Source: Proteus hauseri ATCC 700826 | GTDB lineage: Bacteria; Pseudomonadota; Gammaproteobacteria; Enterobacterales; Enterobacteriaceae | Length of the DNA stretch: 64,000 nucleotides | NCBI RefSeq assembly: GCF_001654965.1 | Contig: NZ_LXEV01000003.1 | Location: forward strand, 1 to 64,000 | Direction of reading: 5' to 3' | Part shown: positions 1 through 8,977 of the stretch, piece after piece | Layout: each line of letters begins with the position of its first letter | Numbering within the stretch: position 1 is the first letter of the stretch | The notes under the pieces: generated by a model | Database searches by the model: none | The model's input: only the letters and a program-made list of their open reading frames with translations | Told to the model about the DNA's origin: nothing | Made by a program: the position numbers and the translations under genes

Positions 1-83
1 TAAACATAAGAAATAATAATATTATTAAAACCACTCTATTATTAAAATTAAATAAAATATTTATTAATATCGATAGATAAAAA

Positions 84-119
84 AATAAGAGCAACATGAA
101 ATATCATATTGCTCTTATT
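84..119 (-). terminator. Rho-independent terminator of the dpp operon
   Basis: An 11-bp perfect inverted repeat (84-94 pairs with 109-119) lies just beyond the dppF stop. On the minus strand it is followed by an unbroken T-run (the A-run at 79-85). It probably works in both directions because the other side is also T-rich. Confidence 0.8.
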
Positions 120-142
120 TTATCAAATCTATACTTTTTTAT

Positions 143-1144
143 TTAATGCTCTGCATTATCCTGTTCAACAGCAAAACAGGCAATTAACTGACCATCATAT
201 TCTTTCAATGTTGGCTGTAATTGACTGCAAATACCAAATGCTCGGCGACAACGCGCCGCAAACGCACATCCTGGCGGGGGATTTAATGGACTAGGTAATT
301 CTCCTGTCAGTTTAATTCGCTCACGACGTAATTCTGGTGTTAATCTTGGCGTTGCAGATAACAAAGCTTGCGTATAAGGATGTTGAGGGTTTTCAAAAAT
401 CTGAGCTTTCGTACCTTTTTCAACACAACGCCCTAAATACATCACTATCACTTCATCAGCAATATGTTCAACAACGGAAAGATCGTGGGAAATAAAAACA
501 TAAGAAAGTCCCATATCACGCTGAAGATCCATCATTAAATTCAACACCTGTGCACGAACAGAGACATCAAGTGCAGAGACTGGCTCATCAGCAACCACAA
601 TATCAGGCTCTAACATTAATCCTCGAGCAATAGCGATACGCTGACGTTGCCCCCCTGAAAACATATGAGGATAACGACTATAGTGCTCTGTTTTTAAACC
701 TACTTTTGCCATCATTGATAATACTTTGTCTTTACGCTGTTGCGCAGTTAACGACGTATTGATTAACAAAGGCTCTTCTAAGATCTGTCCCACTTTTTTA
801 CGTGGATTTAGTGATCCATAAGGATTTTGAAAAACGATTTGGATCTTTTGCCGGCGCAGTTTTTCAGCTGTTTTGTCTCTAACAAGCAAATTTTGCCCAA
901 GATAAGAAAGTTCTCCTGATGTTGGGATCTCAATCATGGTCAACAATCGCCCTAGTGTCGATTTACCACAGCCCGACTCACCCACAATAGCCAATGTTTT
1001 TCCACGTTCAAGTTCAAAAGAAACGCCATCAAGTGCTTTAACGGTTTTCTCTTTGGAAAAGATCCCTCCTTTAACGCTGTAATATTTTGCTAAATTTACC
1101 GCTTTTAATAAGGGAGTGTGTAAGTTTGAATTATTTTCAGCCAT
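143..1144 (-). CDS. dppF: Dipeptide ABC transporter ATPase DppF
   Basis: One of the two ATPase subunits that power the dipeptide (and heme/ALA) importer DppABCDF at the cytoplasmic face of the inner membrane. Visible in the 333 residues are a Walker A motif GESGCGKS (55-62), the ABC signature FSGGQ (162-166), Walker B with DEP (about 181-188) and a C-terminal oligopeptide/dipeptide extension with four Cys ([17 protein letters not shown] and a later Cys) typical of the DppF/OppF group. The start follows GGAG with 8 nt spacing and overlaps the end of dppD by 8 nt, so the pair is translationally coupled. It is the last gene of dppABCDF and a strong terminator follows. Length and order match E. 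coli. Confidence 0.95.
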   Translation of the reverse strand: MAENNSNLHTPLLKAVNLAKYYSVKGGIFSKEKTVKALDGVSFELERGKTLAIVGESGCGKSTLGRLLTMIEIPTSGELSYLGQNLLVRDKTAEKLRRQKIQIVFQNPYGSLNPRKKVGQILEEPLLINTSLTAQQRKDKVLSMMAKVGLKTEHYSRYPHMFSGGQRQRIAIARGLMLEPDIVVADEPVSALDVSVRAQVLNLMMDLQRDMGLSYVFISHDLSVVEHIADEVIVMYLGRCVEKGTKAQIFENPQHPYTQALLSATPRLTPELRRERIKLTGELPSPLNPPPGCAFAARCRRAFGICSQLQPTLKEYDGQLIACFAVEQDNAEH

Positions 1145-2120
1145 GTGTTGGTCTCCCTGTACTATCCAACGGTGTGTGACATTTCACACGATGTGTTCCT
1201 ATCTCTTTCAATTCAGGCTCAAATTGATAACACTCATCATGAGCATAGGGACATCGTGGATTTAACAAACATCCTGTTGGCCTATCATAGCGCCCCGGAA
1301 CAACACCAGGCAAAGACTCTAGCCGTGCTTTATTCAGCGCAAATTCAGGTAAAGCCCTTAATAAAGCTTGTGTATAAGGGTGTCTAGGCGCTTTAAAAAT
1401 CTCGCTTGCAAGCCCCGCCTCAACCACTTGCCCTGCATACATCACAATAATGGTATCCGCAGCTTCTGCAACTAAGGCCAGATCATGAGTTATCAGTACC
1501 AATGCCATATTTTCTTGCTTTTGCAAATCGAGCAGAAGCTCAATAATTTGCGCTTGAATGGTAACATCGAGTGCTGTTGTAGGTTCATCTGCAATTAATA
1601 GCTTAGGACGACAGGCTATCGCCATTGCAATCATCACCCGCTGACTCATGCCTCCTGAAAGTTGATGCGGATAAACATCTAAACGAGAAGCAGGATCAGG
1701 AATACCAACTAGCGTTAATAGGTCGATGGCTCTTTGCTTACGAGTTCGGCGGCTACCCCCTTGATGCACTTTTAAGGCTTCCATAATCTGATAGCCCACA
1801 GTAAAACAAGGATTAAGGCTTGTCATGGGATCTTGAAATATCATCGCCACTTCAGCACCAACCAGATTACGCCGCTCTGACGCTGAGATTTTCATTAAAT
1901 CTCGTCCATCAAATTGTAATTCTTGTGCACTCACTCGCCCGGGAAAATCAATCAATCCCATTATTGCCAATGAGCTTACTGATTTACCCGAACCTGATTC
2001 ACCCACAATACCAACAACTTGCCCTTCTTCCACTTGATAGCTAATACGGTCTACCGCTCGAAACGGAGTATCTTCATCACCAAAGTGAACAGATAATTGA
2101 TTTATATTTAATAGTGCCAT
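1137..2120 (-). CDS. dppD: Dipeptide ABC transporter ATPase DppD
   Basis: Partner ATPase of DppF in the dipeptide importer. The 327-residue protein has Walker A GESGSGKS (40-47), a Q-loop in [12 protein letters not shown], the signature LSGGMSQR (154-161, the Met variant usual in DppD/OppD) and Walker B LLIADEP (174-180). The C-terminal oligo_HPY segment carries the Cys cluster [14 protein letters not shown] expected in this family. It sits 12 nt after dppC and overlaps dppF, so it belongs to one operon. I see nothing unusual. Confidence 0.95.
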   Translation of the reverse strand: MALLNINQLSVHFGDEDTPFRAVDRISYQVEEGQVVGIVGESGSGKSVSSLAIMGLIDFPGRVSAQELQFDGRDLMKISASERRNLVGAEVAMIFQDPMTSLNPCFTVGYQIMEALKVHQGGSRRTRKQRAIDLLTLVGIPDPASRLDVYPHQLSGGMSQRVMIAMAIACRPKLLIADEPTTALDVTIQAQIIELLLDLQKQENMALVLITHDLALVAEAADTIIVMYAGQVVEAGLASEIFKAPRHPYTQALLRALPEFALNKARLESLPGVVPGRYDRPTGCLLNPRCPYAHDECYQFEPELKEIGTHRVKCHTPLDSTGRPTHG

Positions 2121-2132
2121 TTTATTACCCCG

Positions 2133-3035
2133 TTACTGCTTCAATTTCGGATCAAGAGCATCACGTAAACCATCGCCCATCAAGTTAAAGGCCAAAACGG
2201 TAAACAAAATTGCTAATCCCGGAAACGTTACTACCCACCACGCACTTTGTGTAAATTGAAGAACATCAGATAACATTGTTCCCCATTCTGGTGTTGGTGG
2301 TTGAGCGCCCATTCCTAAAAAGCCCAGAGCCGCCATATCTAAGATGGCATTAGAAAAACCTAAAGAAGCTTGGACAATCAAAGGAGCAAGGCAGTTAGGT
2401 AATATATTAATAAACATCTGACGGATCGCCCCTGCCCCTGCCACACGAGAAGCAACAACATAATCACGATTAACTTCGATAAGCACAGCAGCTCTGGTTA
2501 ATCGAACATAGTGAGGCAAAGCAACAAAAGTCAGTGCAATAGAGGCATTAACAATAGAAGGTCCAAAAATAGCAACCAATACAAGTGCAAGTAGTAAGCT
2601 CGGTAATGCCAACATAATATCAACCACTCGCATGATTGAAATATCCACAATACCACCGAAATATCCCGCCATTAATCCAAGAATAATTCCAAGAATTAAT
2701 GAAAGTACGACAACAATACAGCCAACTAATAACGAGAGACGAGCGCCGTACATTAAACGAGACAAAATATCTCGTCCCACATCGTCAGTACCTAAGATAA
2801 AACTCCAGTTTCCACCGTCTTGCCAAACAGGGGGATTGAGTAAAAAATCACGAAATTGTTCATTAGGAGCATGAGGCGCTAACACGCCAGCAAGTAAAGC
2901 AATCAGCAACATAATAACAATGTAAACCAATCCAACAACAGCACCTTTATTTTGTTTAAAATAGTGCCAAAATTCTTGAAAAGGTGTCATAGGCTCCGGT
3001 GCATTGATGACCGGTATTACTTTATTTTCAGCCAT
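2133..3035 (-). CDS. dppC: Dipeptide ABC transporter permease DppC
   Basis: Inner-membrane permease that pairs with DppB to form the peptide channel. The 300-residue protein has an N-terminal cytoplasmic stretch, a first membrane helix at about 32-54, a periplasmic segment, and then the BPD transmembrane domain. The EAA loop contacting the ATPases is visible as SRVAGAGAIRQMFINILPN (about 196-214). Start and length agree with E. coli DppC. The gap to dppB is 10 nt. Confidence 0.94.
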   Translation of the reverse strand: MAENKVIPVINAPEPMTPFQEFWHYFKQNKGAVVGLVYIVIMLLIALLAGVLAPHAPNEQFRDFLLNPPVWQDGGNWSFILGTDDVGRDILSRLMYGARLSLLVGCIVVVLSLILGIILGLMAGYFGGIVDISIMRVVDIMLALPSLLLALVLVAIFGPSIVNASIALTFVALPHYVRLTRAAVLIEVNRDYVVASRVAGAGAIRQMFINILPNCLAPLIVQASLGFSNAILDMAALGFLGMGAQPPTPEWGTMLSDVLQFTQSAWWVVTFPGLAILFTVLAFNLMGDGLRDALDPKLKQ

Positions 3036-3045
3036 TATGCATTCC

Positions 3046-4065
3046 TTATTTCTTATGACGGATGCGAGGATTCACGATGCCATACAGAACATCGACTAGA
3101 AGATTGACAAAAATAATCATCGTCGCAATTAATAACACGCCGCCTTGCACCACGGGGTAATCACGACGTTGAAGTGCATCAATTAACCAGCGACCTAATC
3201 CTGGCCATGAGAAAATGGTTTCAGTTAAAATCGCGCCAGCTAACATCGTTCCAACTTGTAATCCGATAACAGTCACAACGGGTAACATCGCATTACGTAA
3301 GGCATGAATAAGGATGACTCGGCCACGGCTTAATCCTTTTGCTCTAGCCGTACGAATATAATCTTCACCTAATACTTCAAGCATCGATGAACGCGTCATT
3401 CGCACAATAACCGCAAGAGGAATGGTACCTAATACTATTGCAGGTAAAATAATGTGATGGATGGCATCCCAAAAATCGCCTTCTTCCCCCCAAAATAACG
3501 TGTCAATTAGCATAAAACCCGTTAAAGGGTAGCTATCATCCAAAAAGACACTGTCATCCAATCTTCCTGATACTGGAGTGAGATCCCACTGCACAGAAAC
3601 CAGCATAATAAGCATGATCCCCCACCAGAAAATTGGCATAGAGTAACCAGCTAAAGAAACGCTTATCGCAGTATGATCAAAAATAGAACCGCGTTTTACA
3701 GCAGCAAGTACGCCGACAGGAATACCCACTGAAACCGCAAATATCATGGCGCAAACACCTAATTCTAGGGTTGCTTTAAAGCGAGGTAAAAACTCATCCC
3801 AAACAGCAATTCGACTTTTTAAAGAAATACCTAAATCACCATGAAGAACACCATTTAGGTAGTTCAAATATTGTTGCCATAAAGGTTTATCTAGTCCCAA
3901 TTCTGCCATTAAATAGGCGTGACGCTCAGGTGATAAACCACGCTCACCCGCCATAATCATCACCGGATCACCGGGAATAAGATGGACGAAAATAAACGTC
4001 AGTAATGTAATTCCGATAAACGTTGGGATCACAAGTCCCAAGCGTTGAAGGATAAATTGCAGCAT
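3046..4065 (-). CDS. dppB: Dipeptide ABC transporter permease DppB
   Basis: Second permease subunit of the dipeptide importer. The 339-residue protein begins with the DppB/OppB-type helix MLQFILQRLGLVIPTFIG and has six predicted membrane segments. The EAA-type coupling motif is TARAKGLSRGRVILIHALRN (about 238-257). It follows dppA after a 168-nt gap that holds a stable hairpin, an arrangement often used to make more binding protein than permease. Confidence 0.94.
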   Translation of the reverse strand: MLQFILQRLGLVIPTFIGITLLTFIFVHLIPGDPVMIMAGERGLSPERHAYLMAELGLDKPLWQQYLNYLNGVLHGDLGISLKSRIAVWDEFLPRFKATLELGVCAMIFAVSVGIPVGVLAAVKRGSIFDHTAISVSLAGYSMPIFWWGIMLIMLVSVQWDLTPVSGRLDDSVFLDDSYPLTGFMLIDTLFWGEEGDFWDAIHHIILPAIVLGTIPLAVIVRMTRSSMLEVLGEDYIRTARAKGLSRGRVILIHALRNAMLPVVTVIGLQVGTMLAGAILTETIFSWPGLGRWLIDALQRRDYPVVQGGVLLIATMIIFVNLLVDVLYGIVNPRIRHKK

Positions 4066-4169
4066 ATCCTAATTCTCTTTTTAGACATCAGCTAAAAGAT
4101 AGCGCTGATAAATCAGGAGAAATTCCCCTGCGCTCACAGTGTACTGAATGTATTCATTATTATTGAATT

Positions 4170-4200
4170 ACGGTGTCTTCTTATAATCAGCAGACACCGT
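4170..4200 (-). other. Intercistronic hairpin between dppA and dppB
   Basis: A perfect 9-bp inverted repeat, ACGGTGTCT (4170-4178) and AGACACCGT (4192-4200), lies 34 nt beyond the dppA stop. No T-run follows it on the minus strand, so it is more likely an mRNA 3'-end stabiliser or partial terminator than a full terminator. It would favour dppA over dppBCDF expression. The role is inferred. Confidence 0.6.
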
Positions 4201-4233
4201 ACTTAAGGCAGTTCAAACGTTATGACATCTCAA

Positions 4234-5841
4234 TTATTTAACTGAAACATTGTCGAAGTGATGCTTTCCTAATGGATCAACCACATAGTTCTCAACTTTT
4301 TTGCTGACTGGCTCATAGACTATAGAGTGAGCAATAATCAGTGCGGGAGCTTGATCATGCATGACCACTTGAGCTTGTTTATACAACTCAACGCGCTTAT
4401 CGTGATCTGCCGTAATTCGTGCAGGTTGGATTAAATCTTCAAATGGCTTATAGCACCATTTTGAATAGTTAGATCCCTGCTCTTTGGCTGCACAGCTAAA
4501 CAGTGTGGCAAAGAAATTATCAGGATCACCATTATCCCCCGTCCATCCCATCATTACAGCTTGGTGTTCACCCGATTTAGCACGCTTAAGGTATTCACCC
4601 CACTCATAGCTAACAATCTTGGTTTTCACACCAATTTTTTCCCAATCCGCTTGTACCATTTCAGCCATACGACGTGCATTTGGGTTATATGGACGTTGTA
4701 CTGGCATTGCCCATAAATCGATAGTGAAGCCATCGGCAAGGCCCGCTTCTTTTAGTAAAGCTTTGGCTTTCTCAGGGTTATATTCATAATCTGTAATATC
4801 ATCGTTATAACCCCACATAGTAGGTGGTATTAAATTCTTTGCTTTTTGTCCTGCACCTTGATAAACCGCTTCAATAATGGCGTCTTTATTTACAGCCATG
4901 CTTAATGCTTGACGAACTTTTTGATTATCGAGAGGTTTTTTCTCAACGTTAAACGAGATATAACCGACGTTTAAACCCGGTTGTTCCAGTAAATTGATAT
5001 CGTTATTTTGCTTCATTTTAGCGATATCAGCAGGGTTTGGATAAGGCATCGCCTGACACTCATTTTTTTGCAGTTTTGCATAGCGAACTGAAGCATCAGG
5101 AGTAATAGAGAAAACTAAACGATCAATTTCAGGTTTTTTACCCCAATATTGGTCATTCGCTTTAAAAAGAATACGAGAATCTTTTTGATACTGTAATAGT
5201 TGGAACGGCCCAGTACCGATAGGATCTAAATCGACTTTTTCTGGTGTACCCGCTTTCAGCATATTATCTGCATATTCAGCAGAAAGAATAGAAGCAAAGT
5301 CCATTGCCATATCAGCAATAAAAGGTGCTTCTGAACGAGTGAGGACGAAACGAACAGTGTAATCATCAACCTTTTCGATCTTCTCGATCATATTGTTCAT
5401 ATCCATTCCAGTGAAGTACTCATAACTTCCACCTGAAACTTTATGATATGGGTGTTTAGGATCCATTTGACGCATAAAGGTATACATAACGTCATCTGCA
5501 TTAAATTCGCGGCTAGGTTTGAATGTTTTACTGGTATGCCAATTTACGCCTTTGCGTAAGTGAAAGGTATATACCTTACCGTCATCACTCACATCCCAAC
5601 TTTCAGCTAAGCCAGGAATAATTTCTGTGGTACCTAATTTGAATTCAACTAAACGGTTATAAAGTGGTACCGAGCTTGCATCATAGGTTGTACCAGAAGT
5701 AAATAATTGAGGGTTAAAGCCTTCGGGTGAACCTTCAGAGCAATACACCAACGTTTTTGCCTGCACGCCAGCGGAAATAGCTAATGCTAATAATCCGATA
5801 GTTGCGGTTAAAATTCCTGCCTGCTTTTTGGAGCTTTTCAT
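4234..5841 (-). CDS. dppA: Periplasmic dipeptide-binding protein DppA
   Basis: Periplasmic substrate-binding protein that delivers dipeptides to DppBCDF; in E. coli it also serves peptide chemotaxis through Tap. The open frame extends to 5925, but the start chosen is the second of two adjacent ATGs at 5844/5841, 7 nt after GGAG. This gives 535 residues, the E. coli length. A typical signal peptide (MKSSKKQ followed by a hydrophobic stretch ending GVQA|KTLVYCSEG) supports it. The SBP_bac_5 signature region KVYTFHLRKGVNWHT and the NPNARRMAEMVQADWEK stretch are typical of DppA. The long leader (5842-6276) is where regulation would act. Confidence 0.95.
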   Translation of the reverse strand: MKSSKKQAGILTATIGLLALAISAGVQAKTLVYCSEGSPEGFNPQLFTSGTTYDASSVPLYNRLVEFKLGTTEIIPGLAESWDVSDDGKVYTFHLRKGVNWHTSKTFKPSREFNADDVMYTFMRQMDPKHPYHKVSGGSYEYFTGMDMNNMIEKIEKVDDYTVRFVLTRSEAPFIADMAMDFASILSAEYADNMLKAGTPEKVDLDPIGTGPFQLLQYQKDSRILFKANDQYWGKKPEIDRLVFSITPDASVRYAKLQKNECQAMPYPNPADIAKMKQNNDINLLEQPGLNVGYISFNVEKKPLDNQKVRQALSMAVNKDAIIEAVYQGAGQKAKNLIPPTMWGYNDDITDYEYNPEKAKALLKEAGLADGFTIDLWAMPVQRPYNPNARRMAEMVQADWEKIGVKTKIVSYEWGEYLKRAKSGEHQAVMMGWTGDNGDPDNFFATLFSCAAKEQGSNYSKWCYKPFEDLIQPARITADHDKRVELYKQAQVVMHDQAPALIIAHSIVYEPVSKKVENYVVDPLGKHHFDNVSVK

Positions 5842-6276
5842 CATCACTCTCCGAAATTGTTCTGTTGTGTTTTTTGGCTTCCTATTTTTTAAAACGGAAT
5901 GCCTTTTTATTTTGTCATTGTTCAATTAACCAACTGAATCCCCTGCCGTCAATAAGGGGCTCTAGGGTAAAAAGAACAAGTTATAAACATAAATTAAACG
6001 AATATTGAACAATTATAGGATAATAAAGTGACTCTTCACTCACTTTGCAGTTAATAAAACCACATATTCAGAGATACTTAAGTTAAATGACTATTTTAAA
6101 AAAAACGATGATTTGTGATTAACCGCTTAAATATTGAACGAATGTTTTGAAATAAAACAAAGAACTTGGTGATTTATTCTGCTAGTCGAGTTGAATAATC
6201 ACATAACCAGAAGGTAAATACCCTAATAATTGTAAGGTAAATACAAAGAGAAATAACAACAGACCCGATTAACAAA
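5842..6276. other. Intergenic region upstream of dppA
   Basis: This 435-nt AT-rich stretch has no convincing ORF. It must contain the dppA promoter and leader on the minus strand. On the plus strand it runs directly into a canonical terminator at 6277-6304 although no plus-strand gene precedes it, so part of it may be a small RNA gene. I could not choose a promoter with confidence. Confidence 0.5.
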
Positions 6277-6304
6277 TAGCTCTGCTAACAGAGCTACTTT
6301 TTTT
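6277..6304 (+). terminator. Plus-strand terminator with no gene before it
   Basis: An 8-bp perfect stem, TAGCTCTG (6277-6284) and CAGAGCTA (6289-6296), with a CTAA loop is followed by C and seven T residues. The U-tract exists only on the plus strand. The genes on both sides (dppA and the TpsB gene) are on the minus strand, so this would end a transcript not otherwise accounted for. Confidence 0.75.
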
Positions 6305-6365
6305 AGTGATTAACCAATACCTATTAATGAAAAAATAGTGAAAAATAATAAGTTAAATATCATTA

Positions 6366-8060
6366 TCAGAAGTTCCATTGCCCATTAAAATGGAATTGAG
6401 AAGAATGATTGGAGTTTTTATTTGGCATTAATAAAGGAATTCCATAAGAAAATTGATAACTCAATTTTTGAAAACTTCCTTCTAGCCCCAACGCAATACC
6501 CACTAAATATTTTTTTTCATTATGGAAAATATTTCCACGAGACTCTGAAACAGAGCCATAATCTAAGGCAGAAAAAAGGATTTGATTATTAATCGGGGTT
6601 ATCCAAGACAATTTTTGTCGAAATAGAAATTGATTTGCAGCTGAATATCCTTGGTCTGGAGAAAAACCATATACACTATAAAATCCACCGATAGTGCTTT
6701 TATCTAACAAACCATCAATAGCAGATTTTGTGAGTTGTATATTAATATTTGGCTGATAAAACAGTTGTTGCGACGCAATAGAAAATGGGATCACACTATC
6801 AAGATTAAAATTAAAAATAGGTACACCATTAACGGATTTTATTGGCGAGAGACGCGCACCGTTCAAAGGAACGCTCTGTTTATAATTAAACTTGACGTGA
6901 ATATTTCCGCCACGTTGAAAACGGTAATTTTGTTCAATACTTGCGGTAATATACGGACTACGACGAGTATGCACAGAAATTTCTTTATTTAAAATACGAT
7001 TTTGGTATGTGTAATATTGTAACCCACCCATTAGTGTTACAGTGCGCTGTGAAGAGGGTCGAAAGAAACGCTGTATTTCAAAAGAGAGATGTTGTTGTTG
7101 AGTCGTCTGTAATTTAGTGTCTCTTTCTATAATTTTATTTTTAGATTTAATATTGTAGCCAAACAATGAAAATCGCCAATAGTGATAAGGTACTTGTAGA
7201 AAGAAAATCTGTTTACTAATTCCTTGAAGCTTCATTTTATCTATGTTGCTAGAAAGAATAATACTAGCAGAATCATTCAGTTGAAATAAATTTCCAAAAC
7301 TAAATCGGGCAGTACCAAACCAATCACCATAACTTTTTTGCTCTCTATTATGGATAGCTAGTGAGCCATTAAAAGTACCCTTACCTATGTGATTAATTGA
7401 AATTACCGTTTTTTTGTTTTCTTTATTATTCTCATTTGGAGAGGCCGCTTTTAATTCAATTTTTACATCACTATTTGGTTTATCTTTCAGATTCGCGATA
7501 CCTTGTTCAATATCGCGAATATTTAATACCTCGCCCACTTTCACCGGCATTGCTTGCGAGATTAAATAATGTTTTGTCGATTTGTCAGATATTACTGCAT
7601 CAATCATTCCTGCTTTTAAAGTAATATCTAACAACTCTCGATCTGCGAATAAATTTACTTCACCCACTTCGCTGGTTACATATCCTGCATCATAAAGTAT
7701 CGCATTTAAGATATTTATATCTTGTTCTAATAACGCTTCAAAATGGCAATATCCTTCTAATTGCTGTTTCCACTGATTCAATGCTCGCTGAATTGAATAC
7801 TGATTAAATACTTTTTGATTATGTAGAATCACATTTTTAATAGGAAAGCATTGAGGAGAAGATGAGGGAAAATGAATCTCTTTAGAGAGAGGAAGCTGAG
7901 GGGAAGAACCTTTATTTTGTTGTATGTTTTCCTTTCTAAACATATCTTCTGATGGAATGGAAAACGTTGTTGGTGCAATAGCCTCATTTCCATCAGCAAA
8001 AGAAGTGCTGTGATAAACAAAAAAAATACCAGTAATTAAGATAAGTAACCCAATATGCAT
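6366..8060 (-). CDS. TpsB-type outer-membrane transporter (ShlB/FhaC/HecB family), orphan
   Basis: Outer-membrane pore of the two-partner secretion type (Omp85 superfamily), which exports a large TpsA exoprotein such as a haemolysin or adhesin. The 564-residue protein has a signal peptide (cut near SFA|DG, 22/23), a polar linker, a first POTRA domain at about 70-140 with the family's Cys pair (C71, C105) and the ILYDAGYVTSEV segment, a second POTRA at about 145-220, and a beta-barrel ending in the terminal aromatic NF. The usual barrel-plug motif VRGF/Y appears as VYGF (463-466), so the conserved Arg is Tyr. No TpsA gene or filamentous-haemagglutinin-like sequence is next to it. Function is inferred from the family and the substrate is unknown. 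Confidence 0.8.
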   Translation of the reverse strand: MHIGLLILITGIFFVYHSTSFADGNEAIAPTTFSIPSEDMFRKENIQQNKGSSPQLPLSKEIHFPSSSPQCFPIKNVILHNQKVFNQYSIQRALNQWKQQLEGYCHFEALLEQDINILNAILYDAGYVTSEVGEVNLFADRELLDITLKAGMIDAVISDKSTKHYLISQAMPVKVGEVLNIRDIEQGIANLKDKPNSDVKIELKAASPNENNKENKKTVISINHIGKGTFNGSLAIHNREQKSYGDWFGTARFSFGNLFQLNDSASIILSSNIDKMKLQGISKQIFFLQVPYHYWRFSLFGYNIKSKNKIIERDTKLQTTQQQHLSFEIQRFFRPSSQRTVTLMGGLQYYTYQNRILNKEISVHTRRSPYITASIEQNYRFQRGGNIHVKFNYKQSVPLNGARLSPIKSVNGVPIFNFNLDSVIPFSIASQQLFYQPNINIQLTKSAIDGLLDKSTIGGFYSVYGFSPDQGYSAANQFLFRQKLSWITPINNQILFSALDYGSVSESRGNIFHNEKKYLVGIALGLEGSFQKLSYQFSYGIPLLMPNKNSNHSSQFHFNGQWNF

Positions 8061-8220
8061 CCACTTTATACTCTTATGCAGGAAAATAGGGTGCTAGATA
8101 TAAGGTAAATAAGAGAACATTAATTTAGGAAAAACGTCATTTTAAATTAAAGGCGAAAACGAGATGAAAAATGAATGTTTTTTAGTAGAGAGGTTTACAT
8201 TTTACTGAGCTAGAAATGAC

Positions 8221-8247
8221 AAAACCCCGCTTTAAAAGCGGGGTTTT
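8221..8247. terminator. Bidirectional terminator beyond tRNA-Pro
   Basis: A nearly continuous palindrome (AAAACCCCGCTT / AAGCGGGGTTTT) starts 5 nt beyond the tRNA CCA end. It has four A/T pairs at the foot on both sides, which give a U-run in either direction. It terminates the tRNA transcript and insulates the TpsB gene. Confidence 0.85.
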
Positions 8248-8252
8248 TAATA

Positions 8253-8329
8253 TGGTCGGCGAGAGAGGATTCGAACCTCCGACCCACTGGTCCCAAACCA
8301 GTTGCGCTACCAGGCTGCGCTACTCGCCG
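8253..8329 (-). tRNA. tRNA-Pro(UGG)
   Basis: A 77-nt tRNA gene on the minus strand. The acceptor stem CGGCGAG pairs with CTCGCCG, the anticodon loop is TTTGGGA (anticodon TGG, reads CCN proline codons), the T-loop is GGTTCGAATCC, and CCA is encoded at 8253-8255. The sequence is almost that of E. coli proM. It stands alone beside dpp, the place where E. coli has proK (CGG anticodon). A consensus-like promoter precedes it and a strong terminator follows. Confidence 0.95.
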
Positions 8330-8341
8330 AAATCGAGGTGC

Positions 8342-8370
8342 ATCTTACTGCCAGAAGCCCATGTCGTCAA
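8342..8370 (-). promoter_or_regulatory. Sigma-70 promoter of tRNA-Pro
   Basis: Reading the minus strand, -35 TTGACG (8370-8365) and -10 TAAGAT (8347-8342) are separated by exactly 17 nt. The -10 is 12 nt before the mature tRNA 5' end, so the primary transcript has only a short leader. A GC-rich discriminator (GCACC) follows the -10, as at stringently controlled stable-RNA promoters. Confidence 0.75.
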
Positions 8371-8625
8371 TACTTTTTTACTAAACCCTGACCGTTCGTA
8401 TGGTTTTCAATCAAAACGATTGATTTTTAACTTTTTTATCATCATTAGCGGCCATTTTTAGCGCTATTTTAACATTTAAATTTTACTAGCTATGCTTTAT
8501 ATGACTTTTTTACACCAACAAGAAAAATAGAAGAAAAATGACAAAATTATTCCTTAATCTTATCGTTTCTTTTATTCAATTTTTATATAATTATTTTATG
8601 TCAAATAAGGTTGGTTGTTTAGAGA

Positions 8626-8928
8626 ATGAAATCACTATGGTTGGGCGTTGCATTGTTGCTATTATCAACAACACTTTCAGTTCAAGCGTCAACAGCACAC
8701 ACATGCCGTGTTTATTTCCAAGAAGCAGATAAATTTCTTGCGTATATTTCTACTCGTGATGATTTAAAGCATAACATGCCAGAAATTAGCAGTAACTTTG
8801 AACAAAATAAAAAGCAGATAAGTGCTGCTTCATTAACAAAGCAAAAAGAGATATGTGAAAAAGGAATGCAGGAATTAAAAAGTCTCAATGAAATGTTTGG
8901 ACCGAAAGAAATCATCTCTAAAAAATAA
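8626..8928 (+). CDS. Small secreted protein of unknown function
   Basis: A 100-residue protein with a clear Sec signal peptide (MKSLWLGVALLLLSTTLSVQA|STAHT). The mature part is about 80 residues, mainly helical and charged, with two Cys (in HTCRVYF and KEICEKG) that could form a disulfide in the periplasm. It resembles small DUF families of enteric periplasmic proteins (possibly DUF5339), but I cannot name it with certainty. The ribosome site is weak (only AGAG directly before ATG), and no better start exists in frame. It faces yidQ across a shared terminator. No function is proposed. Confidence 0.7.
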   Translation: MKSLWLGVALLLLSTTLSVQASTAHTCRVYFQEADKFLAYISTRDDLKHNMPEISSNFEQNKKQISAASLTKQKEICEKGMQELKSLNEMFGPKEIISKK

Positions 8929-8930
8929 CA

Positions 8931-8971
8931 AATAATGGCTAACTTTAATTCTTTATTTTTTAGCCATTATT
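8931..8971. terminator. Bidirectional terminator between convergent genes
   Basis: An 11-bp perfect repeat, AATAATGGCTA (8931-8941) and TAGCCATTATT (8961-8971), lies between the stops of the secreted-protein gene and yidQ. Its loop is T-rich and T/A runs flank both sides, so it can serve both genes. Confidence 0.65.
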
Positions 8972-8977
8972 TTGCGA

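Noticed and set aside
109-294. 61-codon plus-strand ORF opposite dppF
   Set aside because: It lies mostly antisense to the dppF coding region and overlaps its terminator; no ribosome site.
4234-5925. Longer dppA start at 5925
   Set aside because: It would add 28 polar residues before a standard signal peptide; the ATG at 5841 has a GGAG at the right distance and gives the family length.
8253-8329. tRNA-Pro as a genomic-island attachment site
   Set aside because: No copy of the tRNA 3' end, integrase gene or direct repeat was seen between dppA and the tRNA; only one accessory gene lies there.
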